Assembly: GCA_023436925.1 (NCBI GenBank)
Contig: JAEZHJ010000174.1
Location: forward strand, 1 to 10,688
DNA length: 10,688 nt
Direction of reading: 5' to 3'
Source of the DNA: Actinomycetes bacterium
GTDB lineage: Bacteria > Actinomycetota > Actinomycetes > Propionibacteriales > Propionibacteriaceae
The position numbers and the translations under genes are program-made. Shown one piece after another: positions 1 through 6,077 of this stretch. Within the stretch, counting starts at the first letter, position 1; each line of letters opens with the position of its first letter. The notes under the pieces are model-generated. The model made no database searches. It was not told where the DNA came from and saw only the letters and a list, made by a program, of their open reading frames with translations.

Positions 1-2
1 CA

Positions 3-1535
3 ATGACCATCCAAGAGCGCGGCCTCCGGCTGCGGTCGGCGCAGGTCGACCGGGCCGCCGGCGTCCTGCTGGCCGCCGCCGTGGGCGACGCGCTGGGCGT
101 CCCGTACGAGTTCGCGCCGCCGTTCGTCGGCGAGCCGGAGATGATCGGCGGCGGGCTCGGCCCCTACGCGCCAGGGGAATACTCCGATGACACCCAGATG
201 GCGGTCTGCGTGGCTGAGGTCGCCGCGACCGGCGCCGATCTGACCGGCGCCGCGGCGCTGGACGCGATCGCGGACCGGTTCGTCGGCTGGCGGCGCGAGG
301 GTGCCACCGACATCGGCTCGACCACCAGCGCAGCGCTGCGCGGGGTCGATCCCAGCCCCGGCTCGGCGGCACGCCTGGCGGCGAACGCCCGGGCCGTCTA
401 CGAAGCGACCGGCCTCGGCGGCGGTAACGGCGGGCTGATGCGGACGGGGATCGTCGGCCTGGTCGCGCTCGACGACCGGGACCACACCGCGCGCGTGGCG
501 CGTGCGGTCTGCGAACTGACCCACGCCGAGCCGCGCGCGCCCGAGTCGTGCGTGCTGTGGTGCGAGGCGATCCGGGTCGCCGTGCTGGAGGGCCGCTTCG
601 ACCTGGCCGGCGGGCTCGATCTGCTCCCCGAGGCATCCCGCGACTTCTGGCGGCGGGCGATCGATGAGGCCACTGGCGTCGACCCCGCCTCGATCGGACG
701 CAACGGCTACACCGTGACCGCACTCCAGGCGGCCTGGGCCGCCATCACCTCCACCCTCGATGCCGAGCACGAGGTCGCCTGCGACCACCTGGTCGACGCC
801 CTGTCCGCGGCCGTCCACGCCGGCCACGACACCGACACCGTCGCCGCGATCGCCGGAGCGCTGCTGGGCGCCCGCTGGGGAGCGTCGGCCGTCCCCGCCC
901 GCTACCGCCGCCTCGTGCACGGCTGGCCCGGGCTGGACGCCACCGACCTGGTGCGCCTCGCCGTGCTCACCGCCCGCGGCGGCAGCCCCGATTCGACCGG
1001 GTGGCCGTCCGACGACGACCATTCCTATCGCGGTCGGTCGGCGGCGATGGCCGTCCCGCACCCCCACGACCCCGGCGTCCTGCTCGGCACGATCAACACC
1101 CCCGACCACGGCTGCGACGCTGTCGTGACTCTCTGCCGACGCGGCCGCAGCCGTGACCCACGGATCGCGCGACAGAACCAGGTCGACGTCTGGCTGGTCG
1201 ATGACGAGGACCCCACGAAGAACCCCAACCTCGACTTCGTGCTCAACGACACCGCAGGCGTCATCCAGCAACTTCGGGGGGAGGGCAAGACCGTCTTCGT
1301 GCACTGCGTCGCCGCCCATCACCGGACTCCGGCGGTGGCCGTCGCCTACAGCCGCCTGCTCGGACACGGCCCCGAGGCCGATGTGGCCGTGGAGCGCGCG
1401 GTCGGCAGCCGTCGCAACGGACTCCTGTGGAACACGGCGCATGCGCTCAGGCCCGTGCTGCGGGATGAGCTCGCTGCCGGGATGGCCGAGCGCTCCGCCC
1501 GGTCGGGGTGTGAGGCCGCCCGGCCTCAGTCATAA
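3..1535 (+). CDS. ADP-ribosylglycohydrolase fused to a protein-tyrosine/dual-specificity phosphatase-like domain
   Basis: Predicted cytoplasmic 510-residue two-domain enzyme. The N-terminal part (about residues 15-325) is an ADP-ribosylglycohydrolase (ARH/DraG family), which removes ADP-ribose from modified targets using two Mg ions. Visible family motifs are GDALG at 28-32, SDDTQM at 61-66 (N-side metal ligands) and GHDTDT at 274-279 (C-side metal ligands). The C-terminal part (about 355-490) looks like a PTP/DSP phosphatase: HC(X5)RT at 434-442 with candidate nucleophile C435 and phosphate-binding R441, and an acidic stretch near 400-403 (DDED) placed where a general acid would lie. An acidic, Pro/Gly-rich linker around 327-345 joins them. 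There is no signal peptide or membrane segment. The start lies two bases inside the window, so a longer N-terminus cannot be excluded, but the glycohydrolase domain begins at a normal distance from this ATG. The domain calls are motif-based; the substrate and any coupling of the two activities are unknown. Confidence 0.85.
   Translation: MTIQERGLRLRSAQVDRAAGVLLAAAVGDALGVPYEFAPPFVGEPEMIGGGLGPYAPGEYSDDTQMAVCVAEVAATGADLTGAAALDAIADRFVGWRREGATDIGSTTSAALRGVDPSPGSAARLAANARAVYEATGLGGGNGGLMRTGIVGLVALDDRDHTARVARAVCELTHAEPRAPESCVLWCEAIRVAVLEGRFDLAGGLDLLPEASRDFWRRAIDEATGVDPASIGRNGYTVTALQAAWAAITSTLDAEHEVACDHLVDALSAAVHAGHDTDTVAAIAGALLGARWGASAVPARYRRLVHGWPGLDATDLVRLAVLTARGGSPDSTGWPSDDDHSYRGRSAAMAVPHPHDPGVLLGTINTPDHGCDAVVTLCRRGRSRDPRIARQNQVDVWLVDDEDPTKNPNLDFVLNDTAGVIQQLRGEGKTVFVHCVAAHHRTPAVAVAYSRLLGHGPEADVAVERAVGSRRNGLLWNTAHALRPVLRDELAAGMAERSARSGCEAARPQS
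1511..1528 (+). terminator. Hairpin at the 3' end of the glycohydrolase-phosphatase gene, possible U-less terminator
   Basis: A perfect 7-bp inverted repeat, TGAGGCC and GGCCTCA, is separated by a 4-base GCCC loop. It lies in the last coding codons and ends four bases before the TAA stop at 1533-1535. No T-run follows (the next bases are GTCATAATG). Hairpins lacking a U-tract are proposed as terminators in Actinobacteria, so this may end or attenuate transcription before the next gene 50 bases downstream. It could also be a chance product of GC-rich coding sequence. Confidence 0.35.
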
Positions 1536-1585
1536 TGTCGCATCGGCGGTCCGCGCCCCTCCGGGCAGCCTGATCGGGAAGGTCG

Positions 1586-2686
1586 ATGATGTTGGCTCGG
1601 ACGAGGATTGCGGCGCGCATCGCGCATCAGCTCAAGAAGCTCCGCGGGACGGGGAGCGCCCTCACCGTGCAGGTGGGCGATGCGTTCTACCAAGCCGCCT
1701 GTGACGGCTCGGACCTGGTGCTCCTGGAGATCTCGGCGGAACCGTTCCTTTATCCGGGCCGGCAACTCCCGGCCGGATCGCACGACGAACTCCTCAGGCT
1801 CGGTTTCCACAGACCCACGACGGCGAAACCCAACTGGTGGGTCTTCATCGACGCCAGACATGAGCGCGGCATCTTCGCAGCGGCAGCCGCCACAGCATCG
1901 GCCCTGCTGGACGTCTACGACACCGACCTACAGGTGCTGGCCGAGGCAGTGGGTCTTCGCCTCACCACCGAACCGCCGCCGAAGGCGCCGGACCAAAGCC
2001 CTCCGACAAGTGGCGAGGGCGAGCCGCTGGTCGCTGAGGGCACGCTCGGTGAGTTGAGCTTCTTCCCCAACGGCTTCGCGACGCTGGACGGGCAACCTTG
2101 GTCCACTGAGCCGGTGACGGACTGGACCGCGACGGGGGACCGGATCGCCATCACCCTCAAACCCGCGAGGGACAAGACGTTCCCCCACGTTGCGTTCGTG
2201 GAGAACACCCCCCACGCCGCCGCCGTACTGCGAAGCTTCACCCCGGGGCGTGACGAACGACAGATGCTCATCCATCGCCTTGCAGTGGCAGAGCACTACG
2301 TTCTCACCTGCATCGTCACCGGCACGATCTACCACCACGCGCTCGCCCAGGCGGTGAGCGACGTGGAGCGCGACCACAGGGACTACCCGCCGAGCGCCAT
2401 CGTCAACTGGCCCGGTGCCCAGCGGCTCGCCGCGGCGGTGACGGCGCAGCATGCCTTCTGGATGACCCGCTCCGCCGACAACAACCGCGAGCTGCGCCAC
2501 GACCAGGAGGACACGTGGCGGGCGATCCAGGAGTGGGTCCGACTTTCGCCGTGGCGTGATGATCTGGACTTCGAGATCATGCCGGCCGAGCCGATCCCGT
2601 TCCACGTCGCTCCCGGGTCCGAAGTGGAGATTCAGCGCGTCTACCCATGCCCTGTCTTGGAGGTCCCACCAGGCGCGAGCGACTGA
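1586..2686 (+). CDS. Uncharacterised protein with probable N-terminal TY-Chap (YbjN-like) domain
   Basis: A 366-residue predicted soluble protein. Residues about 10-125 resemble the TY-Chap/YbjN-type domain seen in many actinobacterial hypotheticals: a short helix, strands around 26-50, the segment LPAGSHDELLRLGF followed by PNWW (about 61-85), then an Ala-rich helix (97-111). This is pattern recognition, not a search result. A Pro-rich linker (128-146) leads to a probable beta segment (152-192). The mostly helical region from about 223 to 325 contains HYVLTCIVTGTIYHHAL, and the tail is Pro-rich; I recognise no family for residues 150-366. There is no signal peptide. Two adjacent ATG codons exist, at 1586 and 1589. 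The Shine-Dalgarno-like GGGAAGG at 1576-1582 is 3 bases from the first and 6 from the second, so 1589 may be the true start. The function is unknown; TY-Chap domains are thought to act as chaperone or adaptor modules. Confidence 0.75.
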   Translation: MMLARTRIAARIAHQLKKLRGTGSALTVQVGDAFYQAACDGSDLVLLEISAEPFLYPGRQLPAGSHDELLRLGFHRPTTAKPNWWVFIDARHERGIFAAAAATASALLDVYDTDLQVLAEAVGLRLTTEPPPKAPDQSPPTSGEGEPLVAEGTLGELSFFPNGFATLDGQPWSTEPVTDWTATGDRIAITLKPARDKTFPHVAFVENTPHAAAVLRSFTPGRDERQMLIHRLAVAEHYVLTCIVTGTIYHHALAQAVSDVERDHRDYPPSAIVNWPGAQRLAAAVTAQHAFWMTRSADNNRELRHDQEDTWRAIQEWVRLSPWRDDLDFEIMPAEPIPFHVAPGSEVEIQRVYPCPVLEVPPGASD

Positions 2687-2798
2687 CCAAGGCCACACCG
2701 GTCAGGGCTCGTCTCGGCTATGGATTCCCGGTGGAGCCGCGGCCGCAGTCCTAGGGTGGTGAGAGCGCCCGCTGCGGCGGCGCGGAACGGATCGGTGG

Positions 2799-3383
2799 AT
2801 GCTGGACGAGGCAGGGCTGACCCACGACGAGTTGAACGCCGCGTGGTCGCAGGAGAGGTCGGACGCCATCGCGGCCGCGATCCGGACCGCTGTCCCGCGG
2901 CTGCCGCACGCCATGGACTACGGCTGCGGGCCGGGCCTCATCGGCCTTCGCCTGGTGACCCACTTCGACCGGCTCGACCTGGTGGACGCCAGCGCCGACG
3001 CCCTCGCCACAGCCTCGGCCGCGACGGCGGGTCTTGCCGCGGTGCGGACCTTCACGCTCGACCTGACCACCCAGGACGCCCCGGAGTTGGTCGACTGCGC
3101 CTTCGCCAGCATGTCGCTGCACCACATCCGGGACACGGACGCGGTCCTCGCCGGGTTGGCGCGGACCATCCGTCCGGGTGGCTGGCTGCTGGTGGCCGAC
3201 CTCGATGCCGACCACGGGGAGTTTCACTGCGCCGAGCCCGACTTCGACGGCCACCACGGCTTCGAGCGCCACTGGCTCGCCGAGCGGATCGCGGCTCACG
3301 GGTTCGAGAGCCCGGTCATCAGCGACGTCTGGCCGGCCACCGGTGGAGTGGCCCGCTCCTGGTCGACTACTCGGTGTTCCTGA
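2799..3383 (+). CDS. Class I SAM-dependent methyltransferase, C-terminus apparently frameshifted
   Basis: Encodes a 194-residue small-molecule-type SAM methyltransferase as read. Motif I is DYGCGPG at 40-46, the strand ending in the acidic SAM-ribose ligand is LVDAS at 61-65, the post-strand motif SLHHI is at 106-110 and RPGG at 125-128. The segment FDGHHGF at 149-155 is typical of a UbiE/Methyltransf_11-like subgroup acting on unknown substrates. The only ATG start in the frame is 2799; an in-frame TGA lies at 2760-2762. A purine-rich GGAACGGA at 2784-2791 is a weak ribosome site. The last residues in this frame (GVARSWSTTRCS) do not look like a methyltransferase end. The expected final strand, DYSVFLIVARR, is in the next frame (3347-3409), so a one-base loss near 3345 is suspected. 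With it restored the protein would be 203 residues. The gene converges with the ROK gene downstream. Substrate not assignable. Confidence 0.8.
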   Translation: MLDEAGLTHDELNAAWSQERSDAIAAAIRTAVPRLPHAMDYGCGPGLIGLRLVTHFDRLDLVDASADALATASAATAGLAAVRTFTLDLTTQDAPELVDCAFASMSLHHIRDTDAVLAGLARTIRPGGWLLVADLDADHGEFHCAEPDFDGHHGFERHWLAERIAAHGFESPVISDVWPATGGVARSWSTTRCS

Positions 3384-3409
3384 TCGTCGCCCGCCGGGCC
3401 ACCCGCTGA
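3347..3409 (+). other. Out-of-frame continuation of the methyltransferase C-terminus
   Basis: Frame 2 here reads SGPLLVDYSVFLIVARRATR and then TGA at 3407-3409. The piece DYSVFLIVARR matches the form of the last core strand (beta 7) of class I methyltransferases. Adding one G to the GG at 3345-3346 would join it in frame, giving ATGGSGPLLVDYSVFL across the junction. This is either a genuine frameshift mutation or a one-base sequencing/assembly deletion. Confidence 0.65.
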
Positions 3410-3450
3410 CTCCCGGCGAGCTCTCAGCGCTCGTCCGCTCGACGTCGAAC

Positions 3451-3474
3451 GGGAGGTAGCCCGCTCAGCCTCCC
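3451..3474. terminator. Weak hairpin between convergent methyltransferase and ROK genes
   Basis: GGGAGG at 3451-3456 can pair with CCTCCC at 3469-3474 around a 12-base loop. It spans the ROK stop codon (3465-3467) and lies 42 bases past the restored methyltransferase stop, where a bidirectional terminator would be expected. The stem is only 6 bp and no T-run is present on either strand, so support is low. Confidence 0.2.
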
Positions 3475-4607
3475 AGCACGTAGGTCTGAATCGCCAGGAC
3501 GGCCGCGCCTCGGCACCAGTCCTGGCCGCCCCCCGACATCATCGCGAGCGGCACCGGGCGGGCCCGCGGGTCCCGGTCGGCGTGCAGGCCGTCCTGGACA
3601 GCGGCAGCCGCGACGGTCGCCAGTCGGGAACCCTCGCCCCCGATCACGATCAACTGCGGCACGGTGAGGTTGGCCACGGCGGCGAGCAGTCTGCCGAGTC
3701 CGCGGCCGGCATCGGTGACCACCCGCTGAGCTGCCGGGTCACCGGCCTCGGCGGCGTCCAGCGCCTCGTCGAAGCTGACGGGTCGGCCCAGGGCGCTGGA
3801 GACCTCGGCGGCGATTGCGGTGTCGGTGAGCAGGCTGTGGGCGCAGCCGCGGTGCCCGGCGGGGCAGAGTGGTCCGAGCGGGTCGAGCGGCCAGTGCCCG
3901 ACCAGGCCGATACCCGAGTCCTCATCGATCACGATCTGGCCGTGCACGACCAGGCCGTAGCCGACCCCTGCGCCCAGAGTGACGACCGCGAACCGGTCCA
4001 CGCCGCTCGCCGTCCCGAACCAGTTCTCGCATTCCGTTACCGCGACCAGGTCGTTGTCGACGATCGTCGGGATGCCGGTGGCGTCCTCCACCAGGTGCTG
4101 GAGCGGGATCTCCTCCCAGCCCAGGAACGGGGCATTGAGGACCACTCCGCCGGCGCCGACCAGACCGCCCACCCCGATGCCGAGCATGGTCGGTCGGTAC
4201 CCCAGGCCGGTGAAGTGCCGGACGAGGCTCGCGATCCGTTCCACGACGGCGTCCGGCTCGGTGCCTGCCAGCGGCAGGCCGGCCTCGGCGACCACCGTCG
4301 CACGCAAGTCGGTCACGACGCCGACCACCTCGCCGGCGGTCAGCTTCATGCCGAGGAAGTGGTGGGAGTCGGCACGGACGTCGAGCAGCCGGGACGGCCG
4401 GCCGGCGCCGGTCTGGGCGCGTTCGCCGACCTCGACCAGCAGCCCGCCGTCGATCAGCGGTGCCGCCAGCCGGGTGAGTGAGCCGGGGGAGAGGCCGAGG
4501 CGGTTTGCGATATCCCGGCGCGAGAGCGGGCCGTGGCGCAGCACCTCCAGCGCGACGGCCTGGGTGGTCCCGCGCTCGGGCACCCACACCGCTCCGGGCA
4601 GCTGCAT
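3465..4607 (-). CDS. ROK-family transcriptional repressor of the sugar operon
   Basis: A 380-residue DNA-binding sugar sensor, probably a repressor. A winged helix-turn-helix lies at about 18-60 (LSRRDIANRLGLS, then the second helix and wing). The ROK sugar-binding fold follows. The ATP-binding DxGxT motif of true kinases is absent (GMKLTAGEVVGVV at 86-98), which is usual for regulators. Retained are ND at 185-186, a glycine-rich LGAGVGYG at 211-218, and GH at 237-238. The zinc motif is degenerate: C248 and C255 remain, but the middle Cys is Ala250 and the usual final Glu is His257. The start at 4607 is chosen because AGGAG (4616-4620 on this strand) lies 8 bases upstream and residues just after it match the family's N-terminus. 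A longer open frame to 4784 would run through the operator and into the divergent gene. Divergent placement and the palindromes in the intergenic region point to control of the operon at 4773 and of itself. The effector is inferred to be an alpha-glucoside sugar. Confidence 0.9.
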   Translation of the reverse strand: MQLPGAVWVPERGTTQAVALEVLRHGPLSRRDIANRLGLSPGSLTRLAAPLIDGGLLVEVGERAQTGAGRPSRLLDVRADSHHFLGMKLTAGEVVGVVTDLRATVVAEAGLPLAGTEPDAVVERIASLVRHFTGLGYRPTMLGIGVGGLVGAGGVVLNAPFLGWEEIPLQHLVEDATGIPTIVDNDLVAVTECENWFGTASGVDRFAVVTLGAGVGYGLVVHGQIVIDEDSGIGLVGHWPLDPLGPLCPAGHRGCAHSLLTDTAIAAEVSSALGRPVSFDEALDAAEAGDPAAQRVVTDAGRGLGRLLAAVANLTVPQLIVIGGEGSRLATVAAAAVQDGLHADRDPRARPVPLAMMSGGGQDWCRGAAVLAIQTYVLGG

Positions 4608-4615
4608 GCCTGGCT

Positions 4616-4620
4616 CTCCT
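4616..4620 (-). promoter_or_regulatory. Ribosome binding site deciding the ROK start
   Basis: AGGAG on the minus strand (CTCCT as given), 8 bases from the ATG at 4607-4605. It supports the 380-residue start over more upstream ATG codons in the same frame, none of which leaves room for the intergenic operators. Confidence 0.7.
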
Positions 4621-4631
4621 GTTCCGCCCTG

Positions 4632-4658
4632 ATTAGTTTCGGGCTGCACCAAACATAG
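4632..4658. promoter_or_regulatory. Degenerate second ROK operator over the rok promoter
   Basis: ATTAGTTT (4632-4639) faces AAACATAG (4651-4658), an imperfect inverted repeat with core GTTT/AAAC and a wider gap than the main operator. Its left half shares ATTAGTT with the strong palindrome at 4696-4718, 64 bases away, close to six helical turns. It overlaps the proposed -10 of the ROK gene, so binding here would repress the regulator itself. Weaker than the main site; it could be a single half-site. Confidence 0.45.
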
Positions 4659-4679
4659 CGCATCGAGATGTCGGATCAA
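4652..4679 (-). promoter_or_regulatory. Promoter of the ROK regulator gene
   Basis: On the minus strand, TTGATC (4679-4674) and TATGTT (4657-4652) are separated by 16 bases. They match the vegetative -35/-10 consensus at five and four of six positions. Transcription would begin near 4645, leaving about 38 bases of leader before the start codon. The -10 lies inside the degenerate second operator, which suggests autoregulation. Confidence 0.5.
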
Positions 4680-4684
4680 GGGTA

Positions 4685-4714
4685 TTGACGGGCTCATTAG
4701 TTCCACTGTAGAAC
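4685..4714 (+). promoter_or_regulatory. Promoter of the sugar-uptake/hydrolysis operon
   Basis: TTGACG at 4685-4690 matches the -35 consensus at five of six positions. TAGAAC at 4709-4714 is an acceptable actinobacterial -10 (four of six), with an 18-base spacer. The start would be near 4721, about 50 bases before the ATG at 4773. The 23-base palindrome occupies the spacer and the whole -10, so a bound repressor would exclude RNA polymerase. Confidence 0.55.
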
Positions 4715-4718
4715 TAAT
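4696..4718. promoter_or_regulatory. Main ROK operator, near-perfect 23-base palindrome
   Basis: Arms ATTAGTTC (4696-4703) and GAACTAAT (4711-4718) are perfect inverted repeats. The 7-base centre CACTGTA continues the symmetry except for one pair (C4704/A4710). It is AT-rich in an otherwise GC-rich region and stands out for that reason. The TTAGTT/AACTAA half-site resembles operators of ROK repressors such as Bacillus XylR (from memory). It lies between the -35 and the end of the -10 of the operon promoter, the classical place for a repressor, next to a divergently encoded ROK regulator. Confidence 0.8.
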
Positions 4719-4772
4719 CGCCATCAGTAGGGTTCGCCTTGGATCCCTGCGATCAATGACTGGAGACACGCA

Positions 4773-6077
4773 ATGAAGCGACACATCCGCTGGACGGTCG
4801 CGGCGTTGGCCGCGGCCGCTCTGGCCGTCACCGGATGCTCTGCCGGGAGCACCGCCTCGCCCAGCACCGGCGCGTCAGCCGGGGGCGACACAGCCGCTCC
4901 CGCCGAGCAGGTCACGATCACCTTCTGGGGGTCCTACGGCAACGGGGGCAACTCCTCCCAGCAGGACGTCCTCAACAAGACCCTGATCCCCTCCTTCGAG
5001 GCCAGCCACCCCGGCATCAAGGTCGAATACGTCGACGTCCCCTATGACGACCTGCTGCAGAAGCTCACCACCAGCGCCGCAGCGGACGAGCTGCCCGACC
5101 TGGTCCGCGCCGACCTCGGCTGGGTGCCGCGGTTCGCCGACCTCGGCGTCCTGGTCCCGTTGTCCGACGTCATGCCCGACTTCCAGGAACTGGCCGACGC
5201 CACCTTCCCCGGGGTGCTGGCCACCAACCTGTTCGAGGGCAAGTACTACGGTCTGCCGCTGGACACCAACACCCGGGTCCTGATCACCAATCCCGAGGTG
5301 CTGGCCAAGGCGGGGCTGGACGCGCCGCCGGCCACGTTCGAGGAGTTCGTCGCGTTCGGCCGGGCCCTGAAGGGGTCGGACGTCAACCTGTTCGCCGACG
5401 GCGGGCTGGGGGCCTGGAACATCATGCCGTGGATCTGGTCCGGCGGCGGTGACATCACCGACCCGGAGCTCACCACCTCCACCGGCGTGCTCGACAGCGA
5501 CGCCAACGTGGCGACCGTCCAGATGCTCGTCGACCTCTACTCCGACGGCCTGGTCTCCTCGGGCATCATCGGCAACGAGGGCGCCGTCTCGACCAGCGAG
5601 GGACTCCCCAACGGCAACTACGCCACCATCCTGGACGGGCCGTGGATGAGCGGCATCTGGGCCGACCAGTTCCCCGGCTTCGAGCCGATCTACTCCCCGG
5701 TCCCGGCGGGACCAGGTGGCTCGGTGAGCGTCGTCGGTGGCGAGGACATCGTGCTGACCGCGGCGTCGAAGAACCAGGAGGCGGCGCTGGAGTTCATCAG
5801 GTTCACCCAGTCCGAGGAGTTCCAGCTCGCGCTGGTCCCGACCGGCCAGCTGACCGTGATCAAGGCGCTGGGTGACGAGCAGGTCAAGCTCGTCCCCGGG
5901 CTGAAGGTCTTCACTGAGCAGCTCGGCACGGCCAAGAACCGCCTCGCGATCACCAAGGGCTCCGAGGTCGACGCCATCCTGAGCGAGGAGCTCACGCCGG
6001 CCTTCGAGGGCACGATCGGCGTCCGCGAGGCGCTGGCCAAGGCTGCGGCACGCATCGACGAGCTGCTCGTCGGCTGA
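4773..6077 (+). CDS. Sugar ABC transporter substrate-binding lipoprotein (family 1 / MalE-like)
   Basis: A 434-residue extracytoplasmic solute-binding lipoprotein that captures the oligosaccharide and delivers it to the permeases encoded next. A basic N-terminus (MKRHIR), a hydrophobic Ala-rich segment and a lipobox VTGC with C22 as the lipidated residue are clear. A Ser/Thr/Ala/Gly-rich linker to about residue 42 follows. The mature protein begins with VTITFWGSYG and contains typical family 1 features: FEASHPGIKVEYVDVPYDDL, the LPDLVRADLGWVPRFADLG segment and a late LEFIRFTQSEEFQ helix. GGAG at 4762-4765 lies 7 bases from the ATG. It is the first gene of the operon; its stop overlaps the next start by one base (TGATG). 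The substrate is inferred from the downstream hydrolases to be alpha-1,6-linked glucans, not from binding residues. Confidence 0.93.
   Translation: MKRHIRWTVAALAAAALAVTGCSAGSTASPSTGASAGGDTAAPAEQVTITFWGSYGNGGNSSQQDVLNKTLIPSFEASHPGIKVEYVDVPYDDLLQKLTTSAAADELPDLVRADLGWVPRFADLGVLVPLSDVMPDFQELADATFPGVLATNLFEGKYYGLPLDTNTRVLITNPEVLAKAGLDAPPATFEEFVAFGRALKGSDVNLFADGGLGAWNIMPWIWSGGGDITDPELTTSTGVLDSDANVATVQMLVDLYSDGLVSSGIIGNEGAVSTSEGLPNGNYATILDGPWMSGIWADQFPGFEPIYSPVPAGPGGSVSVVGGEDIVLTAASKNQEAALEFIRFTQSEEFQLALVPTGQLTVIKALGDEQVKLVPGLKVFTEQLGTAKNRLAITKGSEVDAILSEELTPAFEGTIGVREALAKAAARIDELLVG

Noticed and set aside
2752..2757. TAGGGT as a -10 element for the methyltransferase gene
   Set aside because: It fits a Streptomyces-type -10, but nothing close to a -35 is found 16-19 bases upstream. 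The 112-base gap 2687-2798 otherwise shows only short GC-rich inverted repeats (for example GCGCC/GGCGC at 2765-2783) and no convincing site.
3339..3383. Programmed ribosomal frameshift in the methyltransferase gene
   Set aside because: No slippery heptamer or following strong hairpin is visible at the junction. A plain one-base deletion or sequencing error explains the sequence more simply.
3..3409. The first three genes as a defence or toxin-antitoxin system
   Set aside because: An ADP-ribosylglycohydrolase next to a TY-Chap-like protein is suggestive, but there is no ADP-ribosyltransferase toxin, nuclease, NTPase or mobile-element signature in the window, and the genes are separated by 50 and 112 bases.
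4608..4784. Extension of the ROK gene upstream to an ATG at 4784
   Set aside because: It would put coding sequence through both promoters and both operator-like palindromes and overlap the start of the binding-protein gene. The added residues do not resemble a ROK N-terminus, and the 4607 start has a good ribosome site.
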